The position numbers and the translations under genes are program-made. Of a stretch of 64,000 bases of DNA, positions 25,377 through 35,471 are shown piece by piece. The stretch is taken from the NCBI RefSeq assembly GCF_004329715.1, contig NZ_JXSY01000013.1, positions 62,001 through 126,000 of the forward strand. Reading direction: 5' to 3'. The DNA comes from Bowmanella sp. JS7-9. GTDB lineage: Bacteria > Pseudomonadota > Gammaproteobacteria > Enterobacterales > Alteromonadaceae. The notes below the pieces were generated by a model. The model saw nothing but the letters and a program-made list of their open reading frames with translations, had not been told where the DNA came from and did no database searches. Every line of letters starts with the position of its first letter. The stretch's first letter is position 1.

Positions 25377-26936
25377 GTGGTAACTGTTTCGCGAAAATGG
25401 CTGTACGCTAGTTTACTGCTCGCTGTCCCTCAAGCGTTTGCGTGTGAATCAACGCCACAGCGCGAATATATTGTTCATCCCATATTCGATGAGAATGAGG
25501 CAGAGACCTATTGGTTTCATCGTCTGGCCAATTACCTGCATATCGACACTCGCCAAAGCACGCTGGAAAACGAGCTGGCTTATCTGGCTACCTGTATCGA
25601 GGGCAGCATCGATCTCGATGAAGTCGCCCGGCATTTACGCAGCAAGCGCTATATTCGCGACGCCAAAGTAACGCTGGATAACAGTAGTGAACAGCCGGTG
25701 CTTAAAGTAGAAACCTGGGATAACTGGTCATTGCTGCCCACCCTCGATTTTGGGCGCAAAGGCGGCAAAAACCATTTCGCTGTAGGGATTAAAGACCGCA
25801 ACCTACTTGGTTATGGCATCGACGCAGATTTTGAATATTTTAGTGATGCACAACGCACCGGTTACAAGCTGGACATGGATATACCGCTTTATCTGGGTTA
25901 CAACGCCAATGCCTTAGTACGGCTGGTAGACAATGACGATGGCGAACAAATCGGCCTGGGCATCAATAAGCCCTTTGTCAGTCTGGGCTCTCGCTGGGGC
26001 GGATTGGTCTACACCAACCATGAAAAACGTATCGACACCCTGTTTTATGGTGCCAGTGGCGAAGTTAACTTTGCGCAGGAGGTGCACCAAACGAACCTGA
26101 GTTATGGCCAGTTATATGCCGCTGATGATTTTGTAAAGCGCTGGCATATCGGTTTCGAGCAGGAAAAACACAGCTTCACCGACATCCCGGCTGAACTCGC
26201 GCTGCAAGACCGTGATCTGAACTTTATCTGGGCGGGCGTGGAATGGCTGCAAAATGACTTTCATGTCTTACAGGATGTGCATTTAATCGGGCATATCGAA
26301 GATTTTAATCTGGGTTGGCAGCTAAAATTATCTGCCGGCTTCAGCCCGTCCAACAATACCACAGCGCAAACCTGGCAAACACGCGGGAGTGTCAGCAAGG
26401 GCTTCTCTCTGGGTGAGAACTGGCTATTACTCAGTAAAGCCAATTGGCGCTGGCGCTACAACAACGATATGGGCCATCAAGTTCTGGCGTCGGTGCAAAG
26501 CGAGTCGTTTTATACCCTCAACAAAACGTTTGCCTGGTACACCGGCGTGTCGCTGGATGTCCTGAATAACGCCTATGCGGATGAGCCTCTGACTCTCGGC
26601 GGCGACAGCGACTTTCGCGGCCTGCCACTGCAATATCAGCACGGCGAGCGTACAGTAAAAATCACTAATGAGCTGCGGTATTACCCGCATATCAATTTGT
26701 GGCGTCTGTTTGAACTGGGCGGTGCGGCGTTTTATGACGTCGGACGCGTCAGCGGCGACGCGCAAATCATGCCCGCGTATCCCGGCTGGCTGCAAAGTGT
26801 GGGTATCGGCGCACGCTTTTTTTCCACCCACTCCAGTGACCGTCAAGTCGTGCACATCGATCTCGCCCACCCCATTGGCGATGATCCCAACCTGGATAAT
26901 TTTGAAATTCGCGTAGAGGTAAAACATGCGTTTTAA
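25377..26936 (+). CDS. Omp85/BamA-like outer-membrane protein
   Basis: A 519-residue protein with a signal peptide ending at about AFAC, one POTRA-like domain (residues about 65-115: LDEVARHLRSKRYIRDAKVTL) and a C-terminal Omp85-type barrel. The RGLPLQYQHGERTVKITNELRYYP region near residue 410 corresponds to the Omp85 lid-loop and following strand pattern, and the protein ends in VEVKHAF. The start is GTG at 25377 with GGAG 6 nt upstream. The gene overlaps the phosphoethanolamine transferase gene by 11 bp. It may insert or export an envelope component, but the cargo is not known. Confidence 0.75.
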   Translation: MVTVSRKWLYASLLLAVPQAFACESTPQREYIVHPIFDENEAETYWFHRLANYLHIDTRQSTLENELAYLATCIEGSIDLDEVARHLRSKRYIRDAKVTLDNSSEQPVLKVETWDNWSLLPTLDFGRKGGKNHFAVGIKDRNLLGYGIDADFEYFSDAQRTGYKLDMDIPLYLGYNANALVRLVDNDDGEQIGLGINKPFVSLGSRWGGLVYTNHEKRIDTLFYGASGEVNFAQEVHQTNLSYGQLYAADDFVKRWHIGFEQEKHSFTDIPAELALQDRDLNFIWAGVEWLQNDFHVLQDVHLIGHIEDFNLGWQLKLSAGFSPSNNTTAQTWQTRGSVSKGFSLGENWLLLSKANWRWRYNNDMGHQVLASVQSESFYTLNKTFAWYTGVSLDVLNNAYADEPLTLGGDSDFRGLPLQYQHGERTVKITNELRYYPHINLWRLFELGGAAFYDVGRVSGDAQIMPAYPGWLQSVGIGARFFSTHSSDRQVVHIDLAHPIGDDPNLDNFEIRVEVKHAF

Positions 26937-28524
26937 GTGGTTTAACGCGTTACGCGAACGTCCCTTGCAAAGCCATTGGATGATTGCCCTGTTAGCTCTG
27001 CTCTATACCGGGATTTATAATTTGCCGTTTTTTAAACGGCTGATTCAGGTATCCAGCGAAGACGGCATATTGCCTGTCGGTTTTCTGCTAGCGGCGGTGG
27101 GGCTGATTTTCTGCCTGCAAATGGTGCTGTTCAGCCTGTTGCTGTGGCCCAAAATTGGCAAAGGTTTGATTGTCATCACCACCCTGCTAGCTGCGCCCGT
27201 GATGTATGCCGGATGGGCATATGGCACGCTGTTTAATTACGACATGATCGAAAATATCATGCAAACCAATCAGGCCGAAGCCAGCAGCTATTTTAGTCTC
27301 AGTGCCACATTGGTGTTTTTGTTGACTGGCCTGTTACCGGTCGTCTGGATCATGAATCAGCGCGTTCAGTATCGCCGCTGGTATAAAGAACTTGCCATGC
27401 GTATCGGCATGATTGCCGCCGCCGCGATATCGCTGTGGGGGATTGCCCAGTTTTATTATCAGGACTTTGCCATAACCGGGCGTAATCATACGGAATTACG
27501 TCGTTTACTCTCACCGTTCGAATTCAGCAAAAGCACAATCAAATATGTGCGCGCCAATTACTTTATTGACCCTACTCCATTTAGCGTATTGGACGAATCG
27601 CCGACGCTGGATCCTCAGCAAGCACCGGATGTCATGGTGCTGATGTTAGGCGAAACCGCGCGGGCGCAGAACATGGCGTATTATGGCTATGGGCGTAATA
27701 CCAACGAATACACAGCAAAACACACGATGCGCGTATTACCGCCCACGCAAAGTTGTGGCACAGCCACGGCCGTATCCGTGCCCTGCATGTTTTCATTCTT
27801 ATCCCGCAGTAATTACGATGCGGATATCGCTCAGAATCAGGACAACATCCTAGATATTGCCCAGCGCGCCGGCTTTGCGGTGAGCTGGATTGATGATGAT
27901 GGTGGGTGTAAAGGAGTGTGCGCGCGGGTGCCGACCATTACCGTCCCTGTTGACGCCAGTGATCCTTTATGTGACGGCCATACCTGTTTCGACGAGGTCT
28001 TAGTCCGTGAATTACAACAGGTGCTGGCTACCCCATCGGAAAAACCACGCCTGATTGTGATGCATATGATTGGCTCCCATGGCCCCACCTATTACAAGCG
28101 TTATCCGGCTGATTTTGCGAGATTTCTACCAGATTGTCCGCGCGCGGATATCCAGCATTGCAGTCAGCAGGAAATCATCAATAGCTATGACAACACCCTG
28201 TTGTATACCGATTTTGTGTTAAGCGGCATCATCGACACACTGGCAGCGCATCCGCAGCTAAACAGCCAGTTTGTCTACATCTCAGATCACGGTGAGTCGC
28301 TGGGTGAAGATAACTATTATCTGCACGGTTTACCCTATGATATGGCACCCGAGGTACAAAAACGTGTGCCTTGGTATCTGTGGCAAAATCAGGGAGTCTC
28401 GCCGGATTGCCCGGTCGATGCTGCTACCATCAGCCACGATAATTTGAGCCACACCCTGCTTGGTTTACTCGGCGTGCAGTCCAGTGTGTACGACCCCGCG
28501 CTGGACTTATTCAACGGTTGCTAA
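26926..28524 (+). CDS. eptA: phosphoethanolamine transferase, EptA type
   Basis: Adds phosphoethanolamine to lipid A or related glycolipids at the periplasmic face. The 532-residue protein has five N-terminal membrane helices (about residues 20-180) and a periplasmic sulfatase-fold domain. The catalytic nucleophile is T244 in GETARAQN, and D454/H455 in SDHGES are zinc ligands. Several cysteine pairs of the periplasmic domain are present (SCGTATAVSVPCMF, DDDGGCKGVCARVP). It is translated with the Omp85-like gene upstream. No regulator of polymyxin type is adjacent. EptA versus another Ept subfamily is not certain. Confidence 0.87.
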   Translation: MRFKWFNALRERPLQSHWMIALLALLYTGIYNLPFFKRLIQVSSEDGILPVGFLLAAVGLIFCLQMVLFSLLLWPKIGKGLIVITTLLAAPVMYAGWAYGTLFNYDMIENIMQTNQAEASSYFSLSATLVFLLTGLLPVVWIMNQRVQYRRWYKELAMRIGMIAAAAISLWGIAQFYYQDFAITGRNHTELRRLLSPFEFSKSTIKYVRANYFIDPTPFSVLDESPTLDPQQAPDVMVLMLGETARAQNMAYYGYGRNTNEYTAKHTMRVLPPTQSCGTATAVSVPCMFSFLSRSNYDADIAQNQDNILDIAQRAGFAVSWIDDDGGCKGVCARVPTITVPVDASDPLCDGHTCFDEVLVRELQQVLATPSEKPRLIVMHMIGSHGPTYYKRYPADFARFLPDCPRADIQHCSQQEIINSYDNTLLYTDFVLSGIIDTLAAHPQLNSQFVYISDHGESLGEDNYYLHGLPYDMAPEVQKRVPWYLWQNQGVSPDCPVDAATISHDNLSHTLLGLLGVQSSVYDPALDLFNGC

Positions 28525-28534
28525 TCGCTGCAAT

Positions 28535-28564
28535 AAAAAAGCCCCGCAAATGCGGGGCTTTTTT
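28535..28564. terminator. bidirectional rho-independent terminator
   Basis: AAAAAAGCCCCGC / GCGGGGCTTTTTT around a short AAAT loop, between the convergent eptA-like and purC genes. Confidence 0.92.
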
Positions 28565-28578
28565 ATATTGATAGCAGA

Positions 28579-29289
28579 TTAAAGTTGCACACCCAGGCGG
28601 TTGGCCACCTCTTCGTAGGCTTCTACTACGCCACCCAGTCCCTGACGGAAACGGTCTTTATCCATTTTTTGCATGGTTTCTTTGTCCCACAAACGGCAAC
28701 CGTCCGGACTAAACTCATCACCCAACATGATTTCGCCGTTAAACACACCGAATTCCAGTTTGTAATCCACCAGAATTAAGCCAGCCGCATCAAACAACTG
28801 TGTCAGTACCTGATTCACTTTAAAGGTCAGCGTTTTCATCTGAGCCAGTTGTGCTTCTGTTGCCCAACCGAATGCAATCGCATGAGATTCGTTGACCATT
28901 GGATCATGTAACGCGTCGTTTTTCAGGAACAATTCAAACGTTGGTGGATTCAGCGTCATGCCTTCCTGCACGCCTAATCGACGCACCAGTGAGCCTGCCG
29001 CACGATTGCGCACCACACACTCTACCGGGATCATTTCCAGCTTTTTCACCAGCGATTCTGTATCGCTCAACAGGGCTTCCAATTGAGTCGGAATCCCGGC
29101 TTCCTGCAGCTTGGTCATAATGAAATGGTTGAACTTATTGTTCACCATGCCCTTGCGTGCTAACTGCTCGATACGCTCACCATCAAACGCTGAGGTATCG
29201 TTTCGAAATTGCAAAATCAACAGATTAGGATCGTCTGTGGTAAAAACTGTTTTTGCTTTACCACGGTACAGTTCGGCGCGCTTTTCCAT
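28579..29289 (-). CDS. purC: SAICAR synthase
   Basis: Phosphoribosylaminoimidazole-succinocarboxamide synthase of purine synthesis, joining aspartate to CAIR using ATP. The 236 residues match the bacterial family length. Clear motifs are [14 protein letters not shown] at the N-terminus, [18 protein letters not shown] near residue 80, [11 protein letters not shown] and [17 protein letters not shown]. It is the last gene of the dapA-bamC-purC order known from E. coli. Confidence 0.95.
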   Translation of the reverse strand: MEKRAELYRGKAKTVFTTDDPNLLILQFRNDTSAFDGERIEQLARKGMVNNKFNHFIMTKLQEAGIPTQLEALLSDTESLVKKLEMIPVECVVRNRAAGSLVRRLGVQEGMTLNPPTFELFLKNDALHDPMVNESHAIAFGWATEAQLAQMKTLTFKVNQVLTQLFDAAGLILVDYKLEFGVFNGEIMLGDEFSPDGCRLWDKETMQKMDKDRFRQGLGGVVEAYEEVANRLGVQL

Positions 29290-29305
29290 TAATCGGGTCT
29301 CGTAA

Positions 29306-30403
29306 TTAAAGATCGAGGTTGTCTTCTGCCATTACCGCAGAAAACGGCGAATACAGGTCTTTTAATGCTTGCGCATCAAACACCTGATTGTCTTTGTTCA
29401 GGAAGGTAATTGAGGTTTGACGGCCCAAATCACCCACCTGTAAATGGTATTCTTTCTGTTCCAGTTTAAGTCCTTTGTCAGAACCAAACAGGCTGTCCCA
29501 CCAACTGCTTTCCTTGCCCTGGAAATCAGCATAAATCAGGCCGCTGGATTGATCCAAATCGGTGACATTGAAGCCAAGTTTTTTCAGCACCAGCAACAGG
29601 CGCGGCCAGGTTACCTGGAAGTCACCCTCAACCAGCACAGCCGCCTGACCTTTGGCGTCAAAGCCCAGCTCAGATTGCAGGCCTTCGCGAATTTTCGCTG
29701 CTCGCTCAGCATTGGCAATCAGCAATTGATTCTCATAGTGGGCCAGCACTTTATTCAGCATATCCACTTCGGCACGACGGGTATCAATGTCTTCAATGGT
29801 GGCATTGATCTGCTCGTTCAGGGTTTCCTGATAATCTCGCAGGTGCGCCGTCAATACTGCACTGCGCCCGTGTGGTTTCATTTCCAGACGGAATTCAAAC
29901 TGCTGCGCCACTTTGCGATCTACGCTACTGGTGCTTAGCCATGAGCTGCTTTGCTCCTGATACACCAGCCAATCTGTTACCAGAGCCTGTTGGTCTTTAT
30001 CAAAGCTCATTACGCCGATATTTTGCTCTTCCAGATAACTTAATAAGTTATCCCACACCTGGGTATCTAACGGTTTGCTGTCGTCGACTTTGTCGAACAT
30101 TACCATGGCATCACGACTGCCTTCTTCAACGTGTGAGCCGCTAACGGTTGCCAATACCAGATGTGGGGAAGAAATATCCAGCTTCTCACCGACCAACTGA
30201 CGCGGCGCATCTTTGCCTATCTCAGGAATAGCATATTCATTACTAAATTCGGGCTTATCCAGACCTGCTGGCACCTGCAACGCATCACGTTGTTTCACTT
30301 TGGTATAGTCAAAGTCCCCATTTGCCGTGCGGCGACTTTCCATAGAACTACAACCGGCGAGTGCCAGACCAATGGCTAACGACAGTACAACTTGTCGATT
30401 CAT
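29306..30403 (-). CDS. bamC: outer-membrane assembly lipoprotein BamC
   Basis: Lipoprotein subunit of the BAM complex that folds proteins into the outer membrane. The 365-residue protein has a lipobox LAGC with C18, the unstructured N-terminal region that in E. coli binds BamD ([21 protein letters not shown]), and two helix-grip domains. The ATG at 30403 has AAAGGAG upstream; the frame extends 6 codons further without benefit. It lies between dapA and purC in the conserved order. Confidence 0.92.
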   Translation of the reverse strand: MNRQVVLSLAIGLALAGCSSMESRRTANGDFDYTKVKQRDALQVPAGLDKPEFSNEYAIPEIGKDAPRQLVGEKLDISSPHLVLATVSGSHVEEGSRDAMVMFDKVDDSKPLDTQVWDNLLSYLEEQNIGVMSFDKDQQALVTDWLVYQEQSSSWLSTSSVDRKVAQQFEFRLEMKPHGRSAVLTAHLRDYQETLNEQINATIEDIDTRRAEVDMLNKVLAHYENQLLIANAERAAKIREGLQSELGFDAKGQAAVLVEGDFQVTWPRLLLVLKKLGFNVTDLDQSSGLIYADFQGKESSWWDSLFGSDKGLKLEQKEYHLQVGDLGRQTSITFLNKDNQVFDAQALKDLYSPFSAVMAEDNLDL

Positions 30404-30413
30404 GCGAACTCCT

Positions 30414-31295
30414 TTAATCAATCAGGCCCATATCGAGCATGACCCTTTCGATAATCTTCTTGTTATTTGGTTCCGCACATACCATGGGTAAGCGGATAAA
30501 GTCCGATTCCGTCAGCCCCATACGGTACAAAGCGTACTTCGGCATAACCGGATTCGGTTCAATAAATAATGTTTTGTGTAGCGGTATTAGATGGGCATTG
30601 ATCTGATTAGCAACCTCATGCTCCCCAGCCAGCGCCGCATTGACCATTTTTGCCATCAATGCCGGTGCAACGTTATTGGTAACAGAAATAACGCCATCAC
30701 CACCTTGGCAAATAAACTCACAGCCGGTTTCATCGTCGCCACTTAACAATACAAAATCGTCAGTGACACCCGCTTTGATCTTGCCAATCCGCGACAGGTC
30801 ACCAGTCGCTTCTTTAATACCGACAATCTTTGGGTGCTGTGATAAGGCAATCACGGTTTCCGGCAGCATATCCGCGACTGTGCGACCCGGCACATTGTAG
30901 AGCAGTACCGGTTTATCCGTGCTATCGGCAACGGCCTCGAAGTGGGCAATCATGCCACGCTGTTGAGGTTTGTTGTAATACGGCACGACACTGAGAAAAC
31001 CGTCTACGCCCAGCGGTGCCATAGCCTGACTCAGTTCGATGGCTTCGGCGGTGGAGTTAGCACCACTGCCGGCCAATACCGGAATCCGCCCGGCGGCATA
31101 ATCCACGGTCGCCTTGACTACGGCAATGTGCTCATCAACCGGCAGTGTTGCTGACTCACCGGTCGTCCCTACCGAGACGATACCATGGGTGCCTGCGTCA
31201 ACATGAAAATCGACCAGCCGCTGCAATGCGACGAAATCAACATCGCCGTTTTCATGCATGGGGGTGATTAGCGCAACAATACTACCTTTGAACAT
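30414..31295 (-). CDS. dapA: 4-hydroxy-tetrahydrodipicolinate synthase
   Basis: First dedicated enzyme of lysine and diaminopimelate synthesis, condensing pyruvate with aspartate semialdehyde. The 293-residue TIM barrel shows GTTGESATL, the tyrosine motif LLYNVPGRT and the Schiff-base lysine in VGIKEATGDL. Size and position before bamC match the E. coli gene. Confidence 0.95.
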   Translation of the reverse strand: MFKGSIVALITPMHENGDVDFVALQRLVDFHVDAGTHGIVSVGTTGESATLPVDEHIAVVKATVDYAAGRIPVLAGSGANSTAEAIELSQAMAPLGVDGFLSVVPYYNKPQQRGMIAHFEAVADSTDKPVLLYNVPGRTVADMLPETVIALSQHPKIVGIKEATGDLSRIGKIKAGVTDDFVLLSGDDETGCEFICQGGDGVISVTNNVAPALMAKMVNAALAGEHEVANQINAHLIPLHKTLFIEPNPVMPKYALYRMGLTESDFIRLPMVCAEPNNKKIIERVMLDMGLID

Positions 31296-31493
31296 AGGGG
31301 CTCCGTGCTAAATACGCGCCCGATGATACTGACCGCCCCCCTAAATTACAAGGCGAGCGCAAGCGAACTGCGCAATCTTTAGGCAAATTTGGCCGATTAA
31401 TTTTCACGCGGTTTTGAACACAATTTTATCCATGCTTGATCTGTTCGCCTGCTGTCACCATATCAGGCCCTGACAAGTTAAAAAGGAGCCATC

Positions 31494-31958
31494 ATGCAAA
31501 TGCTACAAGCGGGCCAAACTGCCCCCGATTTTACCCTGCCAGATGAAAACAATACGCCAACAACATTAAGTCAGTTTCGTGGTCAGAAAGTGCTGGTGTA
31601 TTTCTACCCCAAAGCCATGACCCCGGGTTGTACCGTGCAGGCGCAGGGTCTGCGTGACAGCAAAGCCGACCTCGATACCCATGGGGTCAAAGTACTGGGA
31701 ATCAGCACCGATCCGGTTAAGCGATTGCCAAAATTTATTGAACGGGACAATCTCAACTTCACTCTGCTATCCGATGAAGATCATACCGTGGCCGACAAGT
31801 TTGGAGTGTGGGGACCGAAAAAATTTATGGGCCGGGAATTTGATGGACTGCATCGCATCAGTTTCCTGATCGATGAGAACGGCACTATCGCCCATGTGTT
31901 TGATAAATTTAAAACCAAAGACCACCACGAGGTGGTGCTGGCTTACTTAAATCAGTAA
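31494..31958 (+). CDS. bcp: thiol peroxidase Bcp/PrxQ, one-cysteine form
   Basis: A 154-residue peroxiredoxin that reduces hydroperoxides. The active site is MTPGCTVQAQGLRD with the peroxidatic C46. In the usual PrxQ type a resolving cysteine sits five residues later; here that place is Gln, and no other cysteine is present, so this is a 1-Cys enzyme needing an external thiol. The ATG has AAGGAG 7 nt upstream. It is divergent from dapA and faces perM. Confidence 0.92.
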   Translation: MQMLQAGQTAPDFTLPDENNTPTTLSQFRGQKVLVYFYPKAMTPGCTVQAQGLRDSKADLDTHGVKVLGISTDPVKRLPKFIERDNLNFTLLSDEDHTVADKFGVWGPKKFMGREFDGLHRISFLIDENGTIAHVFDKFKTKDHHEVVLAYLNQ

Positions 31959-31974
31959 ACCAGCCTCAGGCGAA

Positions 31975-33060
31975 TTACGACTCGCTAACTGCAACGCTTG
32001 GTTGGGATGTTTCCGACCAGGCGGTGCCCACCGCTTTAACCAGTGTGGCCAGCGGGATAGCAAAGAACACCCCCCAAAAGCCCCACATACCTCCGAAAAA
32101 CAACACGGCAATAATGATATACACCGGATGCAAACTCACCGCTTCGGAAAACAGCAAAGGCACCAGCAAATTGCCATCTAACGCCTGAATGATGGCGTAC
32201 GCGGTCATCAGATACCAAAAATCTGCCGTCACACCCCACTGAAACAACGCCACCACCGCGACCGGAATGGTCACCACTGCCGCGCCGATATACGGGATCA
32301 ACACGGATAATCCGATCAATACACCGAGCAACAACGAATAACGTAAATCCATCAGCGCAAAAGTAACCGCAGACGCAGAGCCAACAATCAGGATTTCAAT
32401 CACTTTACCGCGAATGTAATTGATGATTTGTCCATTCATCTCTACCCCAACCTGTTTGATCAGGCGGCGTTCACGCGGTAACAACCGACCAATGTGAGTC
32501 AGCAATACCTGCTTGTCCTTGAGCATAAAGAACACCATCAAAGGCACCAGAATGAAATAAATCAACAAGGCTGCCACATTCACTAATGATCCAAACGATT
32601 CGGTTATCAACTCTTGGCCGTATTGCACAATATGGTCATTAACTGATTGCCATAACTGCTGAACCTGCTGCGCATCGACAAAATCCGGGTAGCGTTCAGG
32701 CAACATCAGCATCCATTGTTTGGTTTTGGCCCAGATTGCAGGGGTTTCACTGAGCAGATTAACGCCCTGTTTAAAAACCAGTGGCGCCAAACCCAGCAAC
32801 ATAAACAGGAATAGCGTGACGGCAATCAATACCACCAGGCTGGTGCCCAGCGTGCGCCCCACGCCCAAACGGGCCATACGTTCCACCGGCCAGTCCAACA
32901 GGTAGGCCAATACAATCGCCACAATCACCGGCATCAGCATATTGCCCCAGAACGCCAGCACTAACACCGACACCAGAATCAGTGCTGCGAGTGTCGCGGC
33001 ATCCGGATCAGAAAACTTACGTTTGTACCACTGACTAAAGATCTGGAACATCTGGCTCAT
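31975..33060 (-). CDS. perM: AI-2E family membrane permease PerM
   Basis: A 361-residue membrane protein of the AI-2 exporter/PerM family, with paired helices at the N-terminus (LAALILVSVLVLAFW; MPVIVAIVLAYLLDWPVERM), a helical cytoplasmic region, and three or four C-terminal helices including VLIPYIGAAVVTIPVAV. The transported substrate of PerM is unknown. It overlaps the TusA-like gene by 26 bp and lies near bepA and yfgD as in E. coli. Confidence 0.88.
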   Translation of the reverse strand: MSQMFQIFSQWYKRKFSDPDAATLAALILVSVLVLAFWGNMLMPVIVAIVLAYLLDWPVERMARLGVGRTLGTSLVVLIAVTLFLFMLLGLAPLVFKQGVNLLSETPAIWAKTKQWMLMLPERYPDFVDAQQVQQLWQSVNDHIVQYGQELITESFGSLVNVAALLIYFILVPLMVFFMLKDKQVLLTHIGRLLPRERRLIKQVGVEMNGQIINYIRGKVIEILIVGSASAVTFALMDLRYSLLLGVLIGLSVLIPYIGAAVVTIPVAVVALFQWGVTADFWYLMTAYAIIQALDGNLLVPLLFSEAVSLHPVYIIIAVLFFGGMWGFWGVFFAIPLATLVKAVGTAWSETSQPSVAVSES

Positions 33061-33280
33061 CCATCGTTACAAAAAGTTTCAGCTCTATCCCTTGTGGGAC
33101 AGGGTTATAACAAAAATCGATATTTTCTCGGCGCAACCAGTTCACAATATCCTGATGCTCACGCCGTTCACTAATCAACAGTCTGGCTGGGTGATGACGA
33201 GGCAAATCGGCAATCCAGCGTTTGCTGGTCAACAGCGCCATAGGACAGCGCATCGCCCGAATATCCAACTGTGCTATCAA
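33035..33280 (-). CDS. TusA-like sulfur-carrier protein
   Basis: An 81-residue protein of the TusA/SirA fold. The active-site segment is LDIRAMRCPMALLTSKR, with the conserved Cys-Pro at C12. TusA proteins carry persulfide sulfur for tRNA modification or other pathways; this one is a paralogue-type member, longer and more divergent at the C-terminus. The start appears to be TTG at 33280, because an in-frame stop lies just upstream and a later ATG would remove the first beta strand. It is coupled to perM. Confidence 0.75.
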   Translation of the reverse strand: MIAQLDIRAMRCPMALLTSKRWIADLPRHHPARLLISERREHQDIVNWLRRENIDFCYNPVPQGIELKLFVTMDEPDVPDL

Positions 33281-33467
33281 CGGCTCGTCTCATCGTCATT
33301 TGGTGGAGATAGCATATCATTGTTCCGTAATGAAGCTGAACGCTTCATCGAGCTTATTTATCGCTTTACAGCATTGTAAAATGCTAATGAAGTCCGTACC
33401 TTAGGTGAATAAGAATCAGCGGCTAAAGGGAACTTTGCCGTCGTTAGCCGCTCAAACTGGCTGCAGT

Positions 33468-34940
33468 ATGAAACGAGTTGCAGGAATGTTTCGAACCTCT
33501 TTAATTGTTCTGGCCCTGTTTGCCAATGGCGCTATGGCGCAAACATCTCCCCTGGGTCACCAAAAAAACCAGCTGCCGGAAATTGGTGTGGTTGCGTCAA
33601 ATGCAATCAGCATCGATCGTGAGCGTACCATTGGTGATGCCTATATGCGGCAATTGCGCGCTCAGGCACCCATCGTCAATGATCCCTTGTTGGAAGAATA
33701 CCTGCAGGATCTGGGTAACCGGCTGGTCACCCAAGCTGACAATGTAAAATTCCCTTTTCGGTTTTTTTGGATAAACAACAGCGACATTAATGCGTTTGCC
33801 TTTTTTGGCGGCCACGTGGCCGTGCATACCGGATTATTGATTGCCGCCGACAATGAAAGCGAACTAGCGTCGGTGCTGGCGCACGAAATTACCCACGTCA
33901 CCCAGCGGCATATCGCGCGCTCTATCGAAGCCAGTCAGAATAATAGCCCTCTGCAAATGTTATCCATGCTGGGCGGTGTATTGGTGTCGATGGCCAATCC
34001 CGAGGCGGGGATGGCGATTTTAGGTGCCGGTATGGCGGGCGCGCAGCAAGCTGCAATCAATTACACCCGCGATAACGAAAAGGAAGCCGACCGCATTGGC
34101 ATCCAAATGTTATCTAAGTCCGGCTTCGACCCCAACGCTGCCGGCACGTTTTTTGGAAAATTGGCCGAGCGTTATCGGTATAAATCCAAACCGCCCGCTT
34201 TTTTGTTGACGCACCCATTGCCCGAGTCGCGTATTGCCGATGCACGCTCTCGTGCCGACATGTATGCCGTACCACCGCAATCGAGACAGGTCAGTGAAAG
34301 CTTTGCCCTGGCAAAAGTAAGGGTTTTGGCGCGCTATAGCGACGATGTGGCCAATAACCGTGATTACTTTGAAAAAATACAAAACCACCCGCTGCCAGCA
34401 TGGCAACAGGCAGGCACCTATGGTTTGGTATTGTTGGATTTTGCCGACGAAAAGTATGCTCAGGCTGAGAAAACCTTAGCCGGTTTGTTGGCGGCACAAC
34501 CAGACAACCTGTTTTTTATCGATGCGATGACTGACATTCTGCTGGAACAAAAACGGGTCGACGACGCCATCGCCCTGCTCGACCCCATGGCAAAACGTAT
34601 GCCGCGCAATCGTGTGGTGAGTCTGAATCTGGCCAACGCCCTGATTAAGGGCCGTCAATATGAGCGAGCCATCGCGCTGCTTAAAGACTATTTATTGATT
34701 AATCCGGAACACACGCTCAGCTACCAGCTTTTGGCTGATGCCTATTCGGAAAGCAAACAAAAAATGGAAATGCATCAGGCCCGTGCCGAGTTTTTCGCCT
34801 TGCTATCGGTTTACCCTAAGGCCATCGACGAATTACAAACCGCGTATAATTTTACCGGCGAACAACGTCTCGAACAGCAACGTATCCGCGCGCGGATCGA
34901 TCAACTAAGAGAAGCGGAGCGCAAACTCAAATCACTGTAA
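33468..34940 (+). CDS. bepA: periplasmic metalloprotease/chaperone BepA (M48 with TPR)
   Basis: BepA checks outer-membrane protein assembly at the BAM complex and degrades stalled substrates. The 490-residue protein has a signal peptide (MKRVAGMFRTSLIVLALF, cleavage near AMAQ), an M48 protease domain with HEITH at residues 139-143 and the third ligand in NEKEADRIG, and a C-terminal TPR domain from about residue 290. The ATG at 33468 gives a proper signal peptide; the frame could also begin at GTG 33405. It is next to yfgD and perM as in E. coli. Confidence 0.9.
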   Translation: MKRVAGMFRTSLIVLALFANGAMAQTSPLGHQKNQLPEIGVVASNAISIDRERTIGDAYMRQLRAQAPIVNDPLLEEYLQDLGNRLVTQADNVKFPFRFFWINNSDINAFAFFGGHVAVHTGLLIAADNESELASVLAHEITHVTQRHIARSIEASQNNSPLQMLSMLGGVLVSMANPEAGMAILGAGMAGAQQAAINYTRDNEKEADRIGIQMLSKSGFDPNAAGTFFGKLAERYRYKSKPPAFLLTHPLPESRIADARSRADMYAVPPQSRQVSESFALAKVRVLARYSDDVANNRDYFEKIQNHPLPAWQQAGTYGLVLLDFADEKYAQAEKTLAGLLAAQPDNLFFIDAMTDILLEQKRVDDAIALLDPMAKRMPRNRVVSLNLANALIKGRQYERAIALLKDYLLINPEHTLSYQLLADAYSESKQKMEMHQARAEFFALLSVYPKAIDELQTAYNFTGEQRLEQQRIRARIDQLREAERKLKSL

Positions 34941-35402
34941 TTCGGCCAGTTTGGCGTCGATACTGGCTGCGGTTTGCTCTCCCCACAAAGTGGCGGCGAG
35001 CTCACCATCCGGCCCAAGAATAAAGGTGGCAGGTAATTTATCTGGTCGGGTAAAAGGAATCGGCATCTTAGTGTCGTCGCTGACCACCGAAAAACGCATG
35101 TCTAACTCATCGATCATCGCCTGCATTTTATCTTTCGGCAGACGATCCCAGTCGACGGCTAAAAACGCGGTTTGGCGGGTATCCATGCCTGCGACGAAGG
35201 CGTTAAGTTCAGGAATTTCACGCAGACAAGGCGCGCACCAGCGGGCGAAATAATTGATCACAAGATAACGCCCGGCGTAATCGTCCAGGCGCCCGGTTTG
35301 CCCATTGACCAATTCAAACTGTGCCGATAAACGGCTACTAGCCATAATTCCCGCCAGCAAAGCGGCCAGCGCCGCAATCAGAATCAGGCCTTTTTTGAGC
35401 AT
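34932..35402 (-). CDS. TlpA-like membrane-anchored thioredoxin
   Basis: A 156-residue protein with one N-terminal membrane anchor (KKGLILIAALAALLAGIM) and a thioredoxin domain with RWCAPC (C56/C59) and the cis-Pro element KLPATFIL. It probably keeps periplasmic thiols reduced. It runs opposite to its neighbours and its end overlaps the bepA end by 9 bp. The ATG at 35402 has GAGG about 10 nt upstream; longer frames overlap the yfgD promoter region. Confidence 0.82.
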   Translation of the reverse strand: MLKKGLILIAALAALLAGIMASSRLSAQFELVNGQTGRLDDYAGRYLVINYFARWCAPCLREIPELNAFVAGMDTRQTAFLAVDWDRLPKDKMQAMIDELDMRFSVVSDDTKMPIPFTRPDKLPATFILGPDGELAATLWGEQTAASIDAKLAELQ

Positions 35403-35471
35403 TGTGTGTATACCTCTGTGGGTGTGTTTGGCAAAATAACCGCCGACATTTGCCAAAAAAACTACAGACTA

